Assembly: GCA_003531155.1 (NCBI GenBank) | Contig: DQHR01000192.1 | Location: 2,735-20,296 of the forward strand | Direction of reading: 5' to 3' | DNA: 17,562 nt | DNA from: Bacteroidales bacterium | Lineage (GTDB): Bacteria; Bacteroidota; Bacteroidia; Bacteroidales; Tenuifilaceae | Shown: piece by piece, positions 1-6,474 of the stretch | Position numbering within the stretch: the first letter of the stretch is position 1 | How the letters are laid out: every line of letters starts with the position of its first letter | Position numbers and translations under genes: made by a program | Notes under the pieces: model-generated | Databases searched by the model: none | Told to the model about the DNA's origin: nothing | Seen by the model: only the letters and a program-made list of their open reading frames with translations

Positions 1-43
1 GGCTCTCGGCAATATCACTTAACGAAACACGGCTTTTTTTCAT
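1..43 (-). CDS. LacI-family transcriptional regulator, N-terminal fragment
   Basis: Only the first 14 codons are in the window; the gene runs off the left edge. The minus-strand start ATG is at 43-41 and the peptide reads MKKSRVSLSDIAES. This is the usual opening of LacI/GalR repressors, where a V(S/T)L.DIA motif begins the first helix of the DNA-binding domain. A very good Shine-Dalgarno sequence (GGGAGGTGA, 54-46) lies just upstream and a consensus -7 element at 66-59, so the start is well supported. Such repressors bind palindromic operators and respond to a sugar or nucleoside ligand; which ligand cannot be told from this fragment. It is divergent from the DUF4139 gene. With so few residues the family call is likely but not certain. 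Confidence 0.72.
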   Translation of the reverse strand, partial: MKKSRVSLSDIAES

Positions 44-45
44 TA

Positions 46-54
46 TCACCTCCC
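46..54 (-). promoter_or_regulatory. Shine-Dalgarno site of the LacI-family gene
   Basis: The minus strand carries GGGAGGTGA, with the GGAGG core five bases before the ATG. This is close to the ideal anti-16S complement and decides the start. It is unusual for this phylum, where most genes here lack a clear ribosome-binding site. Confidence 0.7.
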
Positions 55-58
55 GGAG

Positions 59-66
59 CAAATATA
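59..66 (-). promoter_or_regulatory. Bacteroidota-type -7 promoter element for the LacI-family gene
   Basis: The minus strand reads TATATTTG, a full match to the TAnnTTTG -7 consensus of the Bacteroidota primary sigma factor. No TTG-type -33 element sits at the expected 19-21 base spacing. Transcription would begin within or next to the Shine-Dalgarno site, giving a very short leader. Confidence 0.5.
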
Positions 67-77
67 AAAAAGTTTTC

Positions 78-91
78 CTAAAACGATTTAG
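78..91. promoter_or_regulatory. Candidate LacI-family operator
   Basis: CTAAAACGATTTAG is a 14-base near-palindrome; 12 of 14 positions match its own reverse complement, and it is centred on a CG step at 84/85. LacI-family operators are typically palindromes with a central CG. It lies just upstream of the -7 element of the LacI-family gene and between two divergent genes, which suits autoregulation or joint control. The assignment is inferred from symmetry and position only. Confidence 0.4.
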
Positions 92-149
92 ATTTTTTAA
101 ATAAATTTATCAAAATAGGTTTTGGCCTTTATTTTGACGCTGTAATGAT

Positions 150-157
150 TAACTTTG
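150..157 (+). promoter_or_regulatory. -7 promoter element for the DUF4139 gene
   Basis: TAACTTTG matches TAnnTTTG and lies 30 bases before the ATG at 188. TTTG words occur at 121-124 and 133-136, but neither is at the preferred 19-21 base spacing, so only the -7 half is well supported. Confidence 0.4.
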
Positions 158-187
158 ATTCTGAAAAAATAGAACAATAAATCAGAT

Positions 188-1792
188 ATGAAAAAACTAA
201 TTCTTCTGCTAATCCTTGCCCTTTTCATTGTAAACCTCAATGCCCAAGAAAAGAGGGTAAAATCAAAAGTAGTTTCGGCAACAGTTTACTCACATGGTGC
301 TCAAATAACTAGAGTTGCCAAGTTTAACCTTGATAAAGGTGAAAATCGAATAATATTTACAAACCTTCCACCAGCCCTCGATGAGTCATCGATACAGGTT
401 AGCTGCGCTGATGCAACAATTGTTTCTGTATCGAACCAAAAAAACATGCTCGATTCGCTATCGCAGAATGCAGAATACCTAAAATTGCAAAGCAAGAAAA
501 AGGAAATCGATAAAAAAATCAAAATCGAAAGAGCTCTTTTACAAACAATAGATACAGAAAAGGATGTTCTTCTTTCGAATAAAAATTTAGTAGGAGATCA
601 AGGCGTAAAACTTGAAGACCTCAAAAATTCTCTTATCTATTTTCGTACAAGGCTCGAAGAGCTTGAACGAAACAGGGTGGATAAATTGGAGTTGATAGCG
701 GGCTTAAACGAAGAGTTTAAAAAACTAAACGACCAGATAAATACTATATCAACACAAAAGATTAGAAATACAAGCGAAGTTATAGTTACATTCTCAACGA
801 ACCAGCCTGTTGCTGCTAATGCAATTCTGAAATACTTCACATATGAAGCCGCTTGGTACCCAACATATGATGTTAGGGCTAATAACATTAATAATCCTTT
901 AACTATTGCATGCAAAGCAAATGTATACCAAACAACGGGCGAGGATTGGAGCAAAGTTAAATTATCGGTATCATCAGGGAATCCAACCTCAGGTTCAACA
1001 GTACCTATAATGTACCCATGGTTTGTTGATATAGTTCAGCCTTATAAAGCATCACAAATAAGAATTAGAGGAAATGCTTCATTGAAAAAAGAAGAAGTTG
1101 TATCGGAGAGTCTTTCTGCAGTTGCATATGATAAAGTAGATGATTCTGTTGATTATTATGCTCCAACTTCTGTTTCCGAAAGCCAAACTAACTTTAGCTT
1201 TAATATCGATATACCATACGATATCCCATCGAAGCAGCAACCAACTATTGCCATTCTTCAAACCCCAGAGGTTAAAGCAACTTACCAGTATAAAACGATT
1301 CCTAAACTCTCAGAATATGCATATTTAGTCGCTAGCCTAACCGATTGGCAAGGGTTAAATTTGATTAATGGCAGTACGAATCTTTACTTTGAGAACAATT
1401 ATGTTGGTAACACCAACCTCGATACCAAAGCCTTTGGTGATACTCTAAAACTTTCGCTTGGGAAAGATGAGAGCGTTTCAGTAAAACGCACTAAGGTTAA
1501 GTCGTTTACCGAGAAAAACCTTGTGGGCTCTAAGATTACCGATACTCGTAGTTGGGAAATTACCATTACCAATGGCAAAAAGCAGGATGTTGATATTACT
1601 ATTGAAGATCAAATCCCCGTTTCATCCAACGAAAAAGTAAAAGTAAAACTTGTTGAACAGGGAGGTGCAAACTATAATGCGTCAACAGGGATTATGAAAT
1701 GGGATTTAAAAATGAAACCATCTGAAACTAAGAAATTGCTATTTACATACAGCGTTGAATACCCAAAAGGGAGCATGGTTAATCTTGAATAA
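188..1792 (+). CDS. Secreted DUF4140/DUF4139 (mucoidy inhibitor MuiA-like) protein
   Basis: This 534-residue exported protein starts with a signal peptide (1-20, MKKLILLLILALFIVNLNAQ; cleavage probably just before or after the alanine). Residues about 25-85 resemble DUF4140. A charged stretch with many K, E and L at about 95-195 should form a coiled coil. The DUF4139 beta-rich region begins near residue 197 (SEVIVTFST, then YEAAWYPTYDVR at 219-230) and runs to the C terminus. The family is widespread in Bacteroidota and is sometimes called MuiA after a Streptomyces gene, but no biochemical activity is established. It has its own promoter and is closed by a strong terminator, so it is monocistronic. 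The family call is solid; the function is unknown. Confidence 0.88.
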   Translation: MKKLILLLILALFIVNLNAQEKRVKSKVVSATVYSHGAQITRVAKFNLDKGENRIIFTNLPPALDESSIQVSCADATIVSVSNQKNMLDSLSQNAEYLKLQSKKKEIDKKIKIERALLQTIDTEKDVLLSNKNLVGDQGVKLEDLKNSLIYFRTRLEELERNRVDKLELIAGLNEEFKKLNDQINTISTQKIRNTSEVIVTFSTNQPVAANAILKYFTYEAAWYPTYDVRANNINNPLTIACKANVYQTTGEDWSKVKLSVSSGNPTSGSTVPIMYPWFVDIVQPYKASQIRIRGNASLKKEEVVSESLSAVAYDKVDDSVDYYAPTSVSESQTNFSFNIDIPYDIPSKQQPTIAILQTPEVKATYQYKTIPKLSEYAYLVASLTDWQGLNLINGSTNLYFENNYVGNTNLDTKAFGDTLKLSLGKDESVSVKRTKVKSFTEKNLVGSKITDTRSWEITITNGKKQDVDITIEDQIPVSSNEKVKVKLVEQGGANYNASTGIMKWDLKMKPSETKKLLFTYSVEYPKGSMVNLE

Positions 1793-1893
1793 CATTTTAG
1801 GTCTTCACATTAGTCACCCTCTGCATAATGGAATTATGATTTAAATTCCTAGAATTTACGAGGGATAGTCTTAATAAAAAGTATTAGATATAG

Positions 1894-1923
1894 AAAACGT
1901 CCATATTTTGTGGACGTTTTTTT
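1894..1923 (+). terminator. Rho-independent terminator after the DUF4139 gene
   Basis: A perfect 10-bp stem (AAAACGTCCA at 1894-1903, TGGACGTTTT at 1911-1920) with a 7-base loop runs straight into more T residues. Because the left arm begins with A residues it could also work on the minus strand, which matters for the open frames at 1927-2095. Confidence 0.85.
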
Positions 1924-1926
1924 CTT

Positions 1927-2095
1927 TTAATCATCAATTTTCAGGCATTGACAAAAATCATCTTTTTTATTGCACTTTACCTCAACCTCACAAACATCAG
2001 CAAAATAGAGCGGTCTATATCACAAGAACTGAATTTTTCCAATTTTTGTACCTTTTATGGGAGTTTGGGCTATTATAAGTGAATTGTACCATCAT
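1927..2095 (-). pseudogene. Possible remnant of a small cysteine-rich gene, frameshifted
   Basis: Two abutting open stretches in neighbouring frames read toward the bidirectional terminator. The first starts at ATG-ATG (2095-2090), encodes about 26 residues and stops at a TAG near 2018. The second, open from 2019 down to a TAA at 1929-1927, has no start codon and encodes 30 residues. It contains CEVEVKCNKKDDFCQC, a C-x5-C-x6-C-x-C arrangement. Joining them by one frameshift would give a protein of about 55 residues ending immediately before the terminator. Both stretches are short enough to occur by chance, and I do not recognise the family, so this is a weak call. Confidence 0.2.
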
Positions 2096-2113
2096 CAAGT
2101 TTTTATATCTTTG
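2084..2113 (+). promoter_or_regulatory. Promoter of the NYN-domain gene
   Basis: TTG at 2084-2086, a 19-base spacer and TATCTTTG at 2106-2113 together match the Bacteroidota consensus (TTTG or TTG, about 19 bases, TAnnTTTG). This is the only site in the window where both halves sit at the right distance. Confidence 0.65.
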
Positions 2114-2198
2114 TGCGTGATTTAAACGATTGTAAGTCTAATACATTAGTATCGAAAATCGGTTTATTCAAAATTTTATTTAATAAAATACTTAAAGT

Positions 2199-3128
2199 AT
2201 GACCGCTGGACAAGATTTGGTGCGCATTGGCGTTTTTTATGATGGTAACTACTTTTTGCATGTAAGCAACTACTATAACTACTTCCACCCAAGACGTAAA
2301 CGACTTAATATAGCCGGACTACACGAATTCATTCGTAACATGATTGCCCGCGAAGAGGATGTTGATTCTCGCTTCTGTCAGGTAATCGAAGCTCACTATT
2401 TCAGAGGAAGAATTAGTGCTCAGGAGGCAAGTCAACGAGGCAATCAGTTATACAACGACCGTGTGTTTGATGATATTTTGATGTCGGAGGGCGTTGTAAC
2501 ACATTACTTACCTATCCGCACTCGCGGAGGTAAAAAAGACGATAAAGGGATTGATGTTTGGTTGGCGCTAGAAGCTTTCGAACAGGCATTCTACAAACGT
2601 TTCAACGTTTTAGTGTTAATCACATCAGATGGAGATTATGTTCCACTTATCCGTAAACTCAACTCGCTTGGTTCTAAAGTTATGGTTCTTAGCTGGGACT
2701 TTGATTATACTGATGATATGGGTCGTGAGGTTGTTACACGTACATCTCAGGATTTAATCCGCGAGGTTACCTACCCCGTTGCCATGCATGATGTTATTAA
2801 CAACGGATTAAAGAATAACGATAAGCTAACAATCAACCTATTCTCACAACAAGATTATAATCAGCCAAAACCTCAAACAGCTGACTTTGATGATAGCCTA
2901 GTTAAGCAAGGAATAGCCATGAATATGAACAATGGCTATGGTTTTATACAATTCCCTCCGAATAACCTATTCTTTCACTATTTAGATGTTGTTGAGTGTG
3001 ATTTCAACGATATTCACGATGGTGATATTCTCGAATTCACCGTTGAAAAGAATGATAAGGGGCAAGATGTAGCTAAAAATGTTAAAAAGGTTGAATCTGA
3101 AATTCCCGACGATCCAAACGCCTGGTAA
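2199..3128 (+). CDS. NYN/LabA-like PIN-fold RNase domain protein with C-terminal cold-shock-like domain
   Basis: The N-terminal half is an NYN (LabA-like, PIN-fold) domain, expected to bind metal and cut RNA. IGVFYDGNYF (10-19) supplies the first acidic residue D15 with N17; KKDDKGIDVWLALEAF (112-127) supplies the D114/D115 and D119 cluster; and ITSDGDYVPLI (141-151) supplies D144 and D146. All usual acidic positions are therefore present. After a linker (about 200-232), residues 235-298 look like a cold-shock domain: NGYGFI at 245-250 matches RNP1, LFFHY at 257-261 matches RNP2, followed by GDILEFTVEKNDKGQDVAKNVKKV (the stretch from 275 to 298). The protein is cytoplasmic with no signal peptide. 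It has its own promoter and terminator. A role in RNA turnover is inferred; the target is unknown. Confidence 0.85.
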   Translation: MTAGQDLVRIGVFYDGNYFLHVSNYYNYFHPRRKRLNIAGLHEFIRNMIAREEDVDSRFCQVIEAHYFRGRISAQEASQRGNQLYNDRVFDDILMSEGVVTHYLPIRTRGGKKDDKGIDVWLALEAFEQAFYKRFNVLVLITSDGDYVPLIRKLNSLGSKVMVLSWDFDYTDDMGREVVTRTSQDLIREVTYPVAMHDVINNGLKNNDKLTINLFSQQDYNQPKPQTADFDDSLVKQGIAMNMNNGYGFIQFPPNNLFFHYLDVVECDFNDIHDGDILEFTVEKNDKGQDVAKNVKKVESEIPDDPNAW

Positions 3129-3149
3129 GCAAAATTGAAATATAAACTG

Positions 3150-3180
3150 AAAGGGGATTGTTAGCATTCCCCTTTTTTCT
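3150..3180 (+). terminator. Rho-independent terminator after the NYN gene
   Basis: AAAGGGGA (3150-3157) pairs with TCCCCTTT (3168-3175) across a 10-base loop and is followed by a T-rich run. It separates the NYN gene from cysS. Confidence 0.8.
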
Positions 3181-3221
3181 TTTAACTTTTAACTTGTCAA
3201 CGTTAACTTATCACTTTTTCT

Positions 3222-3229
3222 TACTTTTG
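3222..3229 (+). promoter_or_regulatory. -7 promoter element of cysS
   Basis: TACTTTTG matches TAnnTTTG, 31 bases before the cysS ATG at 3261. The nearest TTG (3194-3196) is 25 bases upstream, longer than ideal. The predicted transcript would begin near 3236, which argues against any start codon upstream of 3261. Confidence 0.45.
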
Positions 3230-3260
3230 CATCTAATTGATTTTTAACCTAGATATTTAT

Positions 3261-4730
3261 ATGGAAAGCACATTGTTTATTTACAACACGTTAACACGCA
3301 AAAAAGAAGAATTTAAACCAATAAATCCTGGTCATATAGGACTTTACGTATGCGGTCCAACCGTTTATAACGATGTGCATCTAGGCAATTGTAGAACATT
3401 TATATCATTCGATTTAATATATAGATACTTACTTCATTTGGGTTACAAGGTTCGTTACGTTCGTAATATTACTGATGCAGGACATCTTGAAGGTGATAGA
3501 GATGAAGGTGACGATAAGTTTGCTAAAAAAGCTAAACTTGAACAGCTTGAACCTATGGAGATAGTTCAGAAATACACTCTAGGTTTCCGCGATGTGATGC
3601 GAACCTTTAATACTTTGCCACCAAGCATCGAGCCTACAGCAACAGGGCATATCAGCGAGCAGATTGAGATGATTAAGCAAATTCTTGCTCAGGGCTATGC
3701 CTACGAAAAAAACGGAACCGTATATTTTGATGTTGAAAAGTATAGCAAAGAATACTCATACGGACAATTAACTAACCGTAAACTTGAGGAGCTATTAGAA
3801 GGAACTCGCGAACTTGGTGGCCAGGATGAGAAACACGGTCGTTTGGATTTTGCCCTTTGGATTGTAGCCAAGCCCGAAACCTTGATGAAATGGCCTTCGC
3901 CATGGGGTTGGGGATTCCCCGGTTGGCATATTGAATGCTCAGCCATGAGCAGTAAATACCTTGGCGAAACATTTGATATTCATGGTGGCGGAATGGATTT
4001 GCAAGCAACTCACCACACCAACGAAATTGCGCAATCGCAAGCATGCAATCATAAAGCGCCTGTAAAATACTGGATGCATACTAATATGCTTACCGTAAAT
4101 GGCGTGAGGATGTCAAAATCAGCAGGAAACGGATTTCTTCCCAACGAACTTTTTACAGGTAATCATCCTCTACTTGAAAAAGGCTACTCGCCAATGGCTG
4201 TAAGATTTTTTATGCTTCAATGCCATTACCGTAGTACATTGGATTTCTCCAATGAGGCTTTACAAGCCTCCGAAAAAGGTCTTCAGCGCCTGATGGCTGC
4301 AAATCGGTTTATAGACAGAATTAAACCTGCTGATAAATCAACAGTGGATGTAAATGATATAAACAGAGCATTTGAGGCTTTAAACGACGATTTCAACAGT
4401 TCAGTAGCCATAGCCGTTCTATTCGATTGGGTTCGAAACATCAATCTACTTGCTGAGAATAAAGAAACCATCACCGAAGATGATTTAAATACACTACGCA
4501 AAACCTTTAGAATAATTATATTTGATATTCTTGGGCTTAAAGATGAGCAGGGCGAAGGCTCCAAACAGGGTGAACTAACGGGCAAACTCATCGATATGCT
4601 ACTGAACATGCGCCTTGATGCAAAGGCCAATAAAGATTTTGCTACCTCGGATAAAATCCGAAATGAGCTAACCCAAATGGGAGTTACTGTTAGGGATCGT
4701 AAGGACGGATTTGACTGGGAAGTGGCGTAA
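3261..4730 (+). CDS. cysS: Cysteine-tRNA ligase
   Basis: This class I aminoacyl-tRNA synthetase charges tRNA-Cys with cysteine using ATP, in the cytoplasm. From the ATG at 3261 it has 489 residues, a normal length. The N terminus METTLF-like peptide (MESTLFIYNTLTRKKEEF) fits the family start; an in-frame TTG at 3237 adds eight unlikely residues and sits at the predicted transcription start. YVCGPTVY contains the first zinc cysteine (C31), followed by the HIGH-type motif HLGN (40-43). WHIECS and GGGMDLQATHHTNEIAQ carry the remaining zinc ligands. The KMSKS-type motif appears as RMSKSAGN with M284-S287. The C-terminal helical domain closes with a typical short end. It is flanked by a terminator upstream and unrelated genes downstream, so probably monocistronic. 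Confidence 0.97.
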   Translation: MESTLFIYNTLTRKKEEFKPINPGHIGLYVCGPTVYNDVHLGNCRTFISFDLIYRYLLHLGYKVRYVRNITDAGHLEGDRDEGDDKFAKKAKLEQLEPMEIVQKYTLGFRDVMRTFNTLPPSIEPTATGHISEQIEMIKQILAQGYAYEKNGTVYFDVEKYSKEYSYGQLTNRKLEELLEGTRELGGQDEKHGRLDFALWIVAKPETLMKWPSPWGWGFPGWHIECSAMSSKYLGETFDIHGGGMDLQATHHTNEIAQSQACNHKAPVKYWMHTNMLTVNGVRMSKSAGNGFLPNELFTGNHPLLEKGYSPMAVRFFMLQCHYRSTLDFSNEALQASEKGLQRLMAANRFIDRIKPADKSTVDVNDINRAFEALNDDFNSSVAIAVLFDWVRNINLLAENKETITEDDLNTLRKTFRIIIFDILGLKDEQGEGSKQGELTGKLIDMLLNMRLDAKANKDFATSDKIRNELTQMGVTVRDRKDGFDWEVA

Positions 4731-4855
4731 TTTAACTGTCTGTTAAAAATTAGTCGATTCATGTTGATCTTGCCTTAGTACTTCAAGACGAAAAAAACTC
4801 CAAAAGAATAGAAAAGGATGGAAAATATTACTTTGCACTAAAAAACTTTTGGAAA

Positions 4856-5443
4856 ATGTTACTGGGTGAAAAAATAAGTAGTTTAAGAAAAAGCAAAGGT
4901 ATCTCACAGGAATTACTTGCTGAAGATTCTAATATCTCGCTTAGGACAATTCAGCGAATTGAAAAGGGAACAACTACACCAAGACCCCATACAATAAAGA
5001 CTCTTGCCAATGCACTAGGAGTGCCCGTTGAGCAATTAAGTTCCATAGAAGCAAATACAACTGCGTTAAACCGAATAGAACTTGAAAAACTTAAACTAAT
5101 TAACTTCTCTGCATTAGCTTGTCTTTTGATTCCATTTAGCAACATACTTTTGACCATAATTCTTTGGAGGAAACACAAAGCATATCTTTTGGTAAATGAA
5201 ATTGGCAGGAAAATCATTAGTTTTCAATTGCTATGGACATTGGGCACTCTTTTGCTTGTATTTCTCACTCCTTTTATTCAGTATAGCATTGTTAAATCAT
5301 ATGTAATTGGCCATTTCCCTCCGACTATTTTTCTGGTTTACATTGCGTTGCTCGTTCTTAACCTTGTTTTTACAATACGAGCGGCTAAACGACTCCAAAA
5401 AGGGAGATCCGACATTTATTCATTTGTCCCAATTCTATTATAA
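4856..5443 (+). CDS. XRE-family HTH regulator fused to a DUF4870-like membrane domain
   Basis: Residues 5-60 form an XRE/Cro helix-turn-helix (GEKISSLRKSKGISQELLAE, then ISLRTIQRIEKGTTTPRPHTIKTLANAL). After a short linker there are three strongly hydrophobic segments at about 82-104, 119-140 and 156-174. The arrangement LIPFSNILLTIILW ... NEIGRKIISFQLLWTL strongly recalls DUF4870, whose hallmark is a 'NE.G..ilNFQ' motif between two helices. The product is thus a membrane-tethered DNA-binding protein of 195 residues. Its signal and targets are unknown; the hydrolase 98 bp downstream on the same strand is the natural candidate. A -7-like TTACTTTG lies at 4828-4835 with one mismatch. No strong ribosome-binding site is visible. 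Confidence 0.82.
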   Translation: MLLGEKISSLRKSKGISQELLAEDSNISLRTIQRIEKGTTTPRPHTIKTLANALGVPVEQLSSIEANTTALNRIELEKLKLINFSALACLLIPFSNILLTIILWRKHKAYLLVNEIGRKIISFQLLWTLGTLLLVFLTPFIQYSIVKSYVIGHFPPTIFLVYIALLVLNLVFTIRAAKRLQKGRSDIYSFVPILL

Positions 5444-5541
5444 ATCAGAAATCAAAGAAATGGCGTAAGAATGTCGTAGCCCTGACATATCAATTTTGTG
5501 CTTTCACGATCATTTTTGCATAAACAATAATTAGTCTAATC

Positions 5542-6396
5542 ATGAAGAGAATACTAACTTTTGTGATCGTAATTACGATCACTTCTTTTTTATCCATTGT
5601 TGTCTTTTGTTCTTTGACAGATGATGACTCTTCTTCTCTAAAGGGTGTAGCACATGCCAAAAAATTTTCAAAGATTTTAGGAGAAGAACGCGAACTTATA
5701 ATTCATTTACCCAGAGATTATGACTCAACCAAAAAGTATCCCGTAATGTATGTGTTAGATGGTGGGTCACAAGATAACCATATTGCGAATAAATTTGATA
5801 TTCTATCAACAGCGGGGTACACGCCTAAAACTATTATTGTAGGCATTCCTAATATGAGCGCAGAAAATAGAGAACGGAATTTAACACCTCCTTATATGAG
5901 GCTAAATAACGATGATAAGGATAGCGAATTAGGAGAAGCAGATAAATTTATAGTTTTTATGGAATCGGAGCTATTTCCTTTCATTGAAAATGCTTATTCA
6001 ACTAACCATACTAGATTAATAAGTGGAAATTCACGTGGAGGACTGTTTGTGATGTATTCTCTATTATATAAATCAGACATGTTTCAAGCAAGATTTTGTT
6101 TCAGCACTCCATTTTGGCGACAGAACAATATACTTGTTTCTAAGGTGACCGATTTTCTAAAATCTCAAGATACATTGAAAACTTTTATATACATGAGTGC
6201 AGGAGAAAATGAAACTGAAAATATTAGGAGTGGTTTGTATAAAATGGTAAAAACATTTAAAGAGAAACCCCCTGTTGGATTAGAAGTATATTCAGGTTAT
6301 ACACCTAATGCAATTCATCATAATAACGCTGAAATTTCGTCGTCGATTGGGATTGCGAAATGGAGTGAGTATTTAAAAACACTAAATAAGAAATGA
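5542..6396 (+). CDS. Exported alpha/beta hydrolase of the esterase D / enterobactin esterase-like family
   Basis: The 284-residue product begins with a hydrophobic export signal (about 4-22). VVFC at 20-23 resembles a lipobox but has F before the cysteine, so lipidation is doubtful; the acidic run DDD at 27-29 would suit a surface lipoprotein. The mature part matches the PF00756-type esterase fold: strand KKYPVMYVLDGG (64-75), GIPN (101-104), the nucleophile elbow ISGNSRGG with S164, and a late HH pair at 259-260 as catalytic histidine. The acid is probably E222 or E224. Relatives act on a wide range of esters and short peptides, so the substrate is not predictable. It ends 78 bp from the convergent trpS. 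A 20-bp palindrome lies within codons 8-14. Confidence 0.82.
   Translation: MKRILTFVIVITITSFLSIVVFCSLTDDDSSSLKGVAHAKKFSKILGEERELIIHLPRDYDSTKKYPVMYVLDGGSQDNHIANKFDILSTAGYTPKTIIVGIPNMSAENRERNLTPPYMRLNNDDKDSELGEADKFIVFMESELFPFIENAYSTNHTRLISGNSRGGLFVMYSLLYKSDMFQARFCFSTPFWRQNNILVSKVTDFLKSQDTLKTFIYMSAGENETENIRSGLYKMVKTFKEKPPVGLEVYSGYTPNAIHHNNAEISSSIGIAKWSEYLKTLNKK
5563..5582. repeat. Perfect 20-bp palindrome inside the esterase coding start
   Basis: GTGATCGTAA (5563-5572) is followed directly by its exact reverse complement TTACGATCAC (5573-5582). A further copy of the half-site ACGATCA occurs upstream at 5506-5512. It could be an operator or an mRNA hairpin (8-bp stem, AATT loop) near the start codon; the function is inferred only. 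Confidence 0.6.
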
Positions 6397-6474
6397 TTAC
6401 TCCAAATTTGTTGGTCTAGGCTGGCAATGAAAAAAGATCTCTAAAATTGAGTTTAAGAAATCTAATTTTCAAAT

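Larger units (their letters stand above)
1793..2198. other. 406-bp intergenic region
   Basis: The stretch holds the DUF4139 terminator at 1894-1923, a possible minus-strand gene remnant at 1927-2095 and the promoter of the NYN gene at 2084-2113. The leader between that promoter and the ATG at 2199 is about 80 bases. I see no riboswitch or RNA gene in it. Confidence 0.6.

Noticed and set aside
2120..2134. TTTAAACGATTGTAA near the NYN promoter as a second LacI-type operator
   Set aside because: It shares AAACGATT with the 78-91 site but lacks symmetry about the CG.
3237..3260. TTG start extending cysS by eight codons
   Set aside because: It coincides with the predicted transcription start, and the family N terminus fits the ATG at 3261.
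3701..4044. Long open frames on the minus strand within cysS, and similar ones in other genes
   Set aside because: They lie wholly inside a well-supported gene and show no recognisable protein features.
4731..4747. Hairpin TTTAAC-tgtct-GTTAAA directly after the cysS stop
   Set aside because: Only 6 AT-rich base pairs and no T-run follows, so it is not a convincing terminator.
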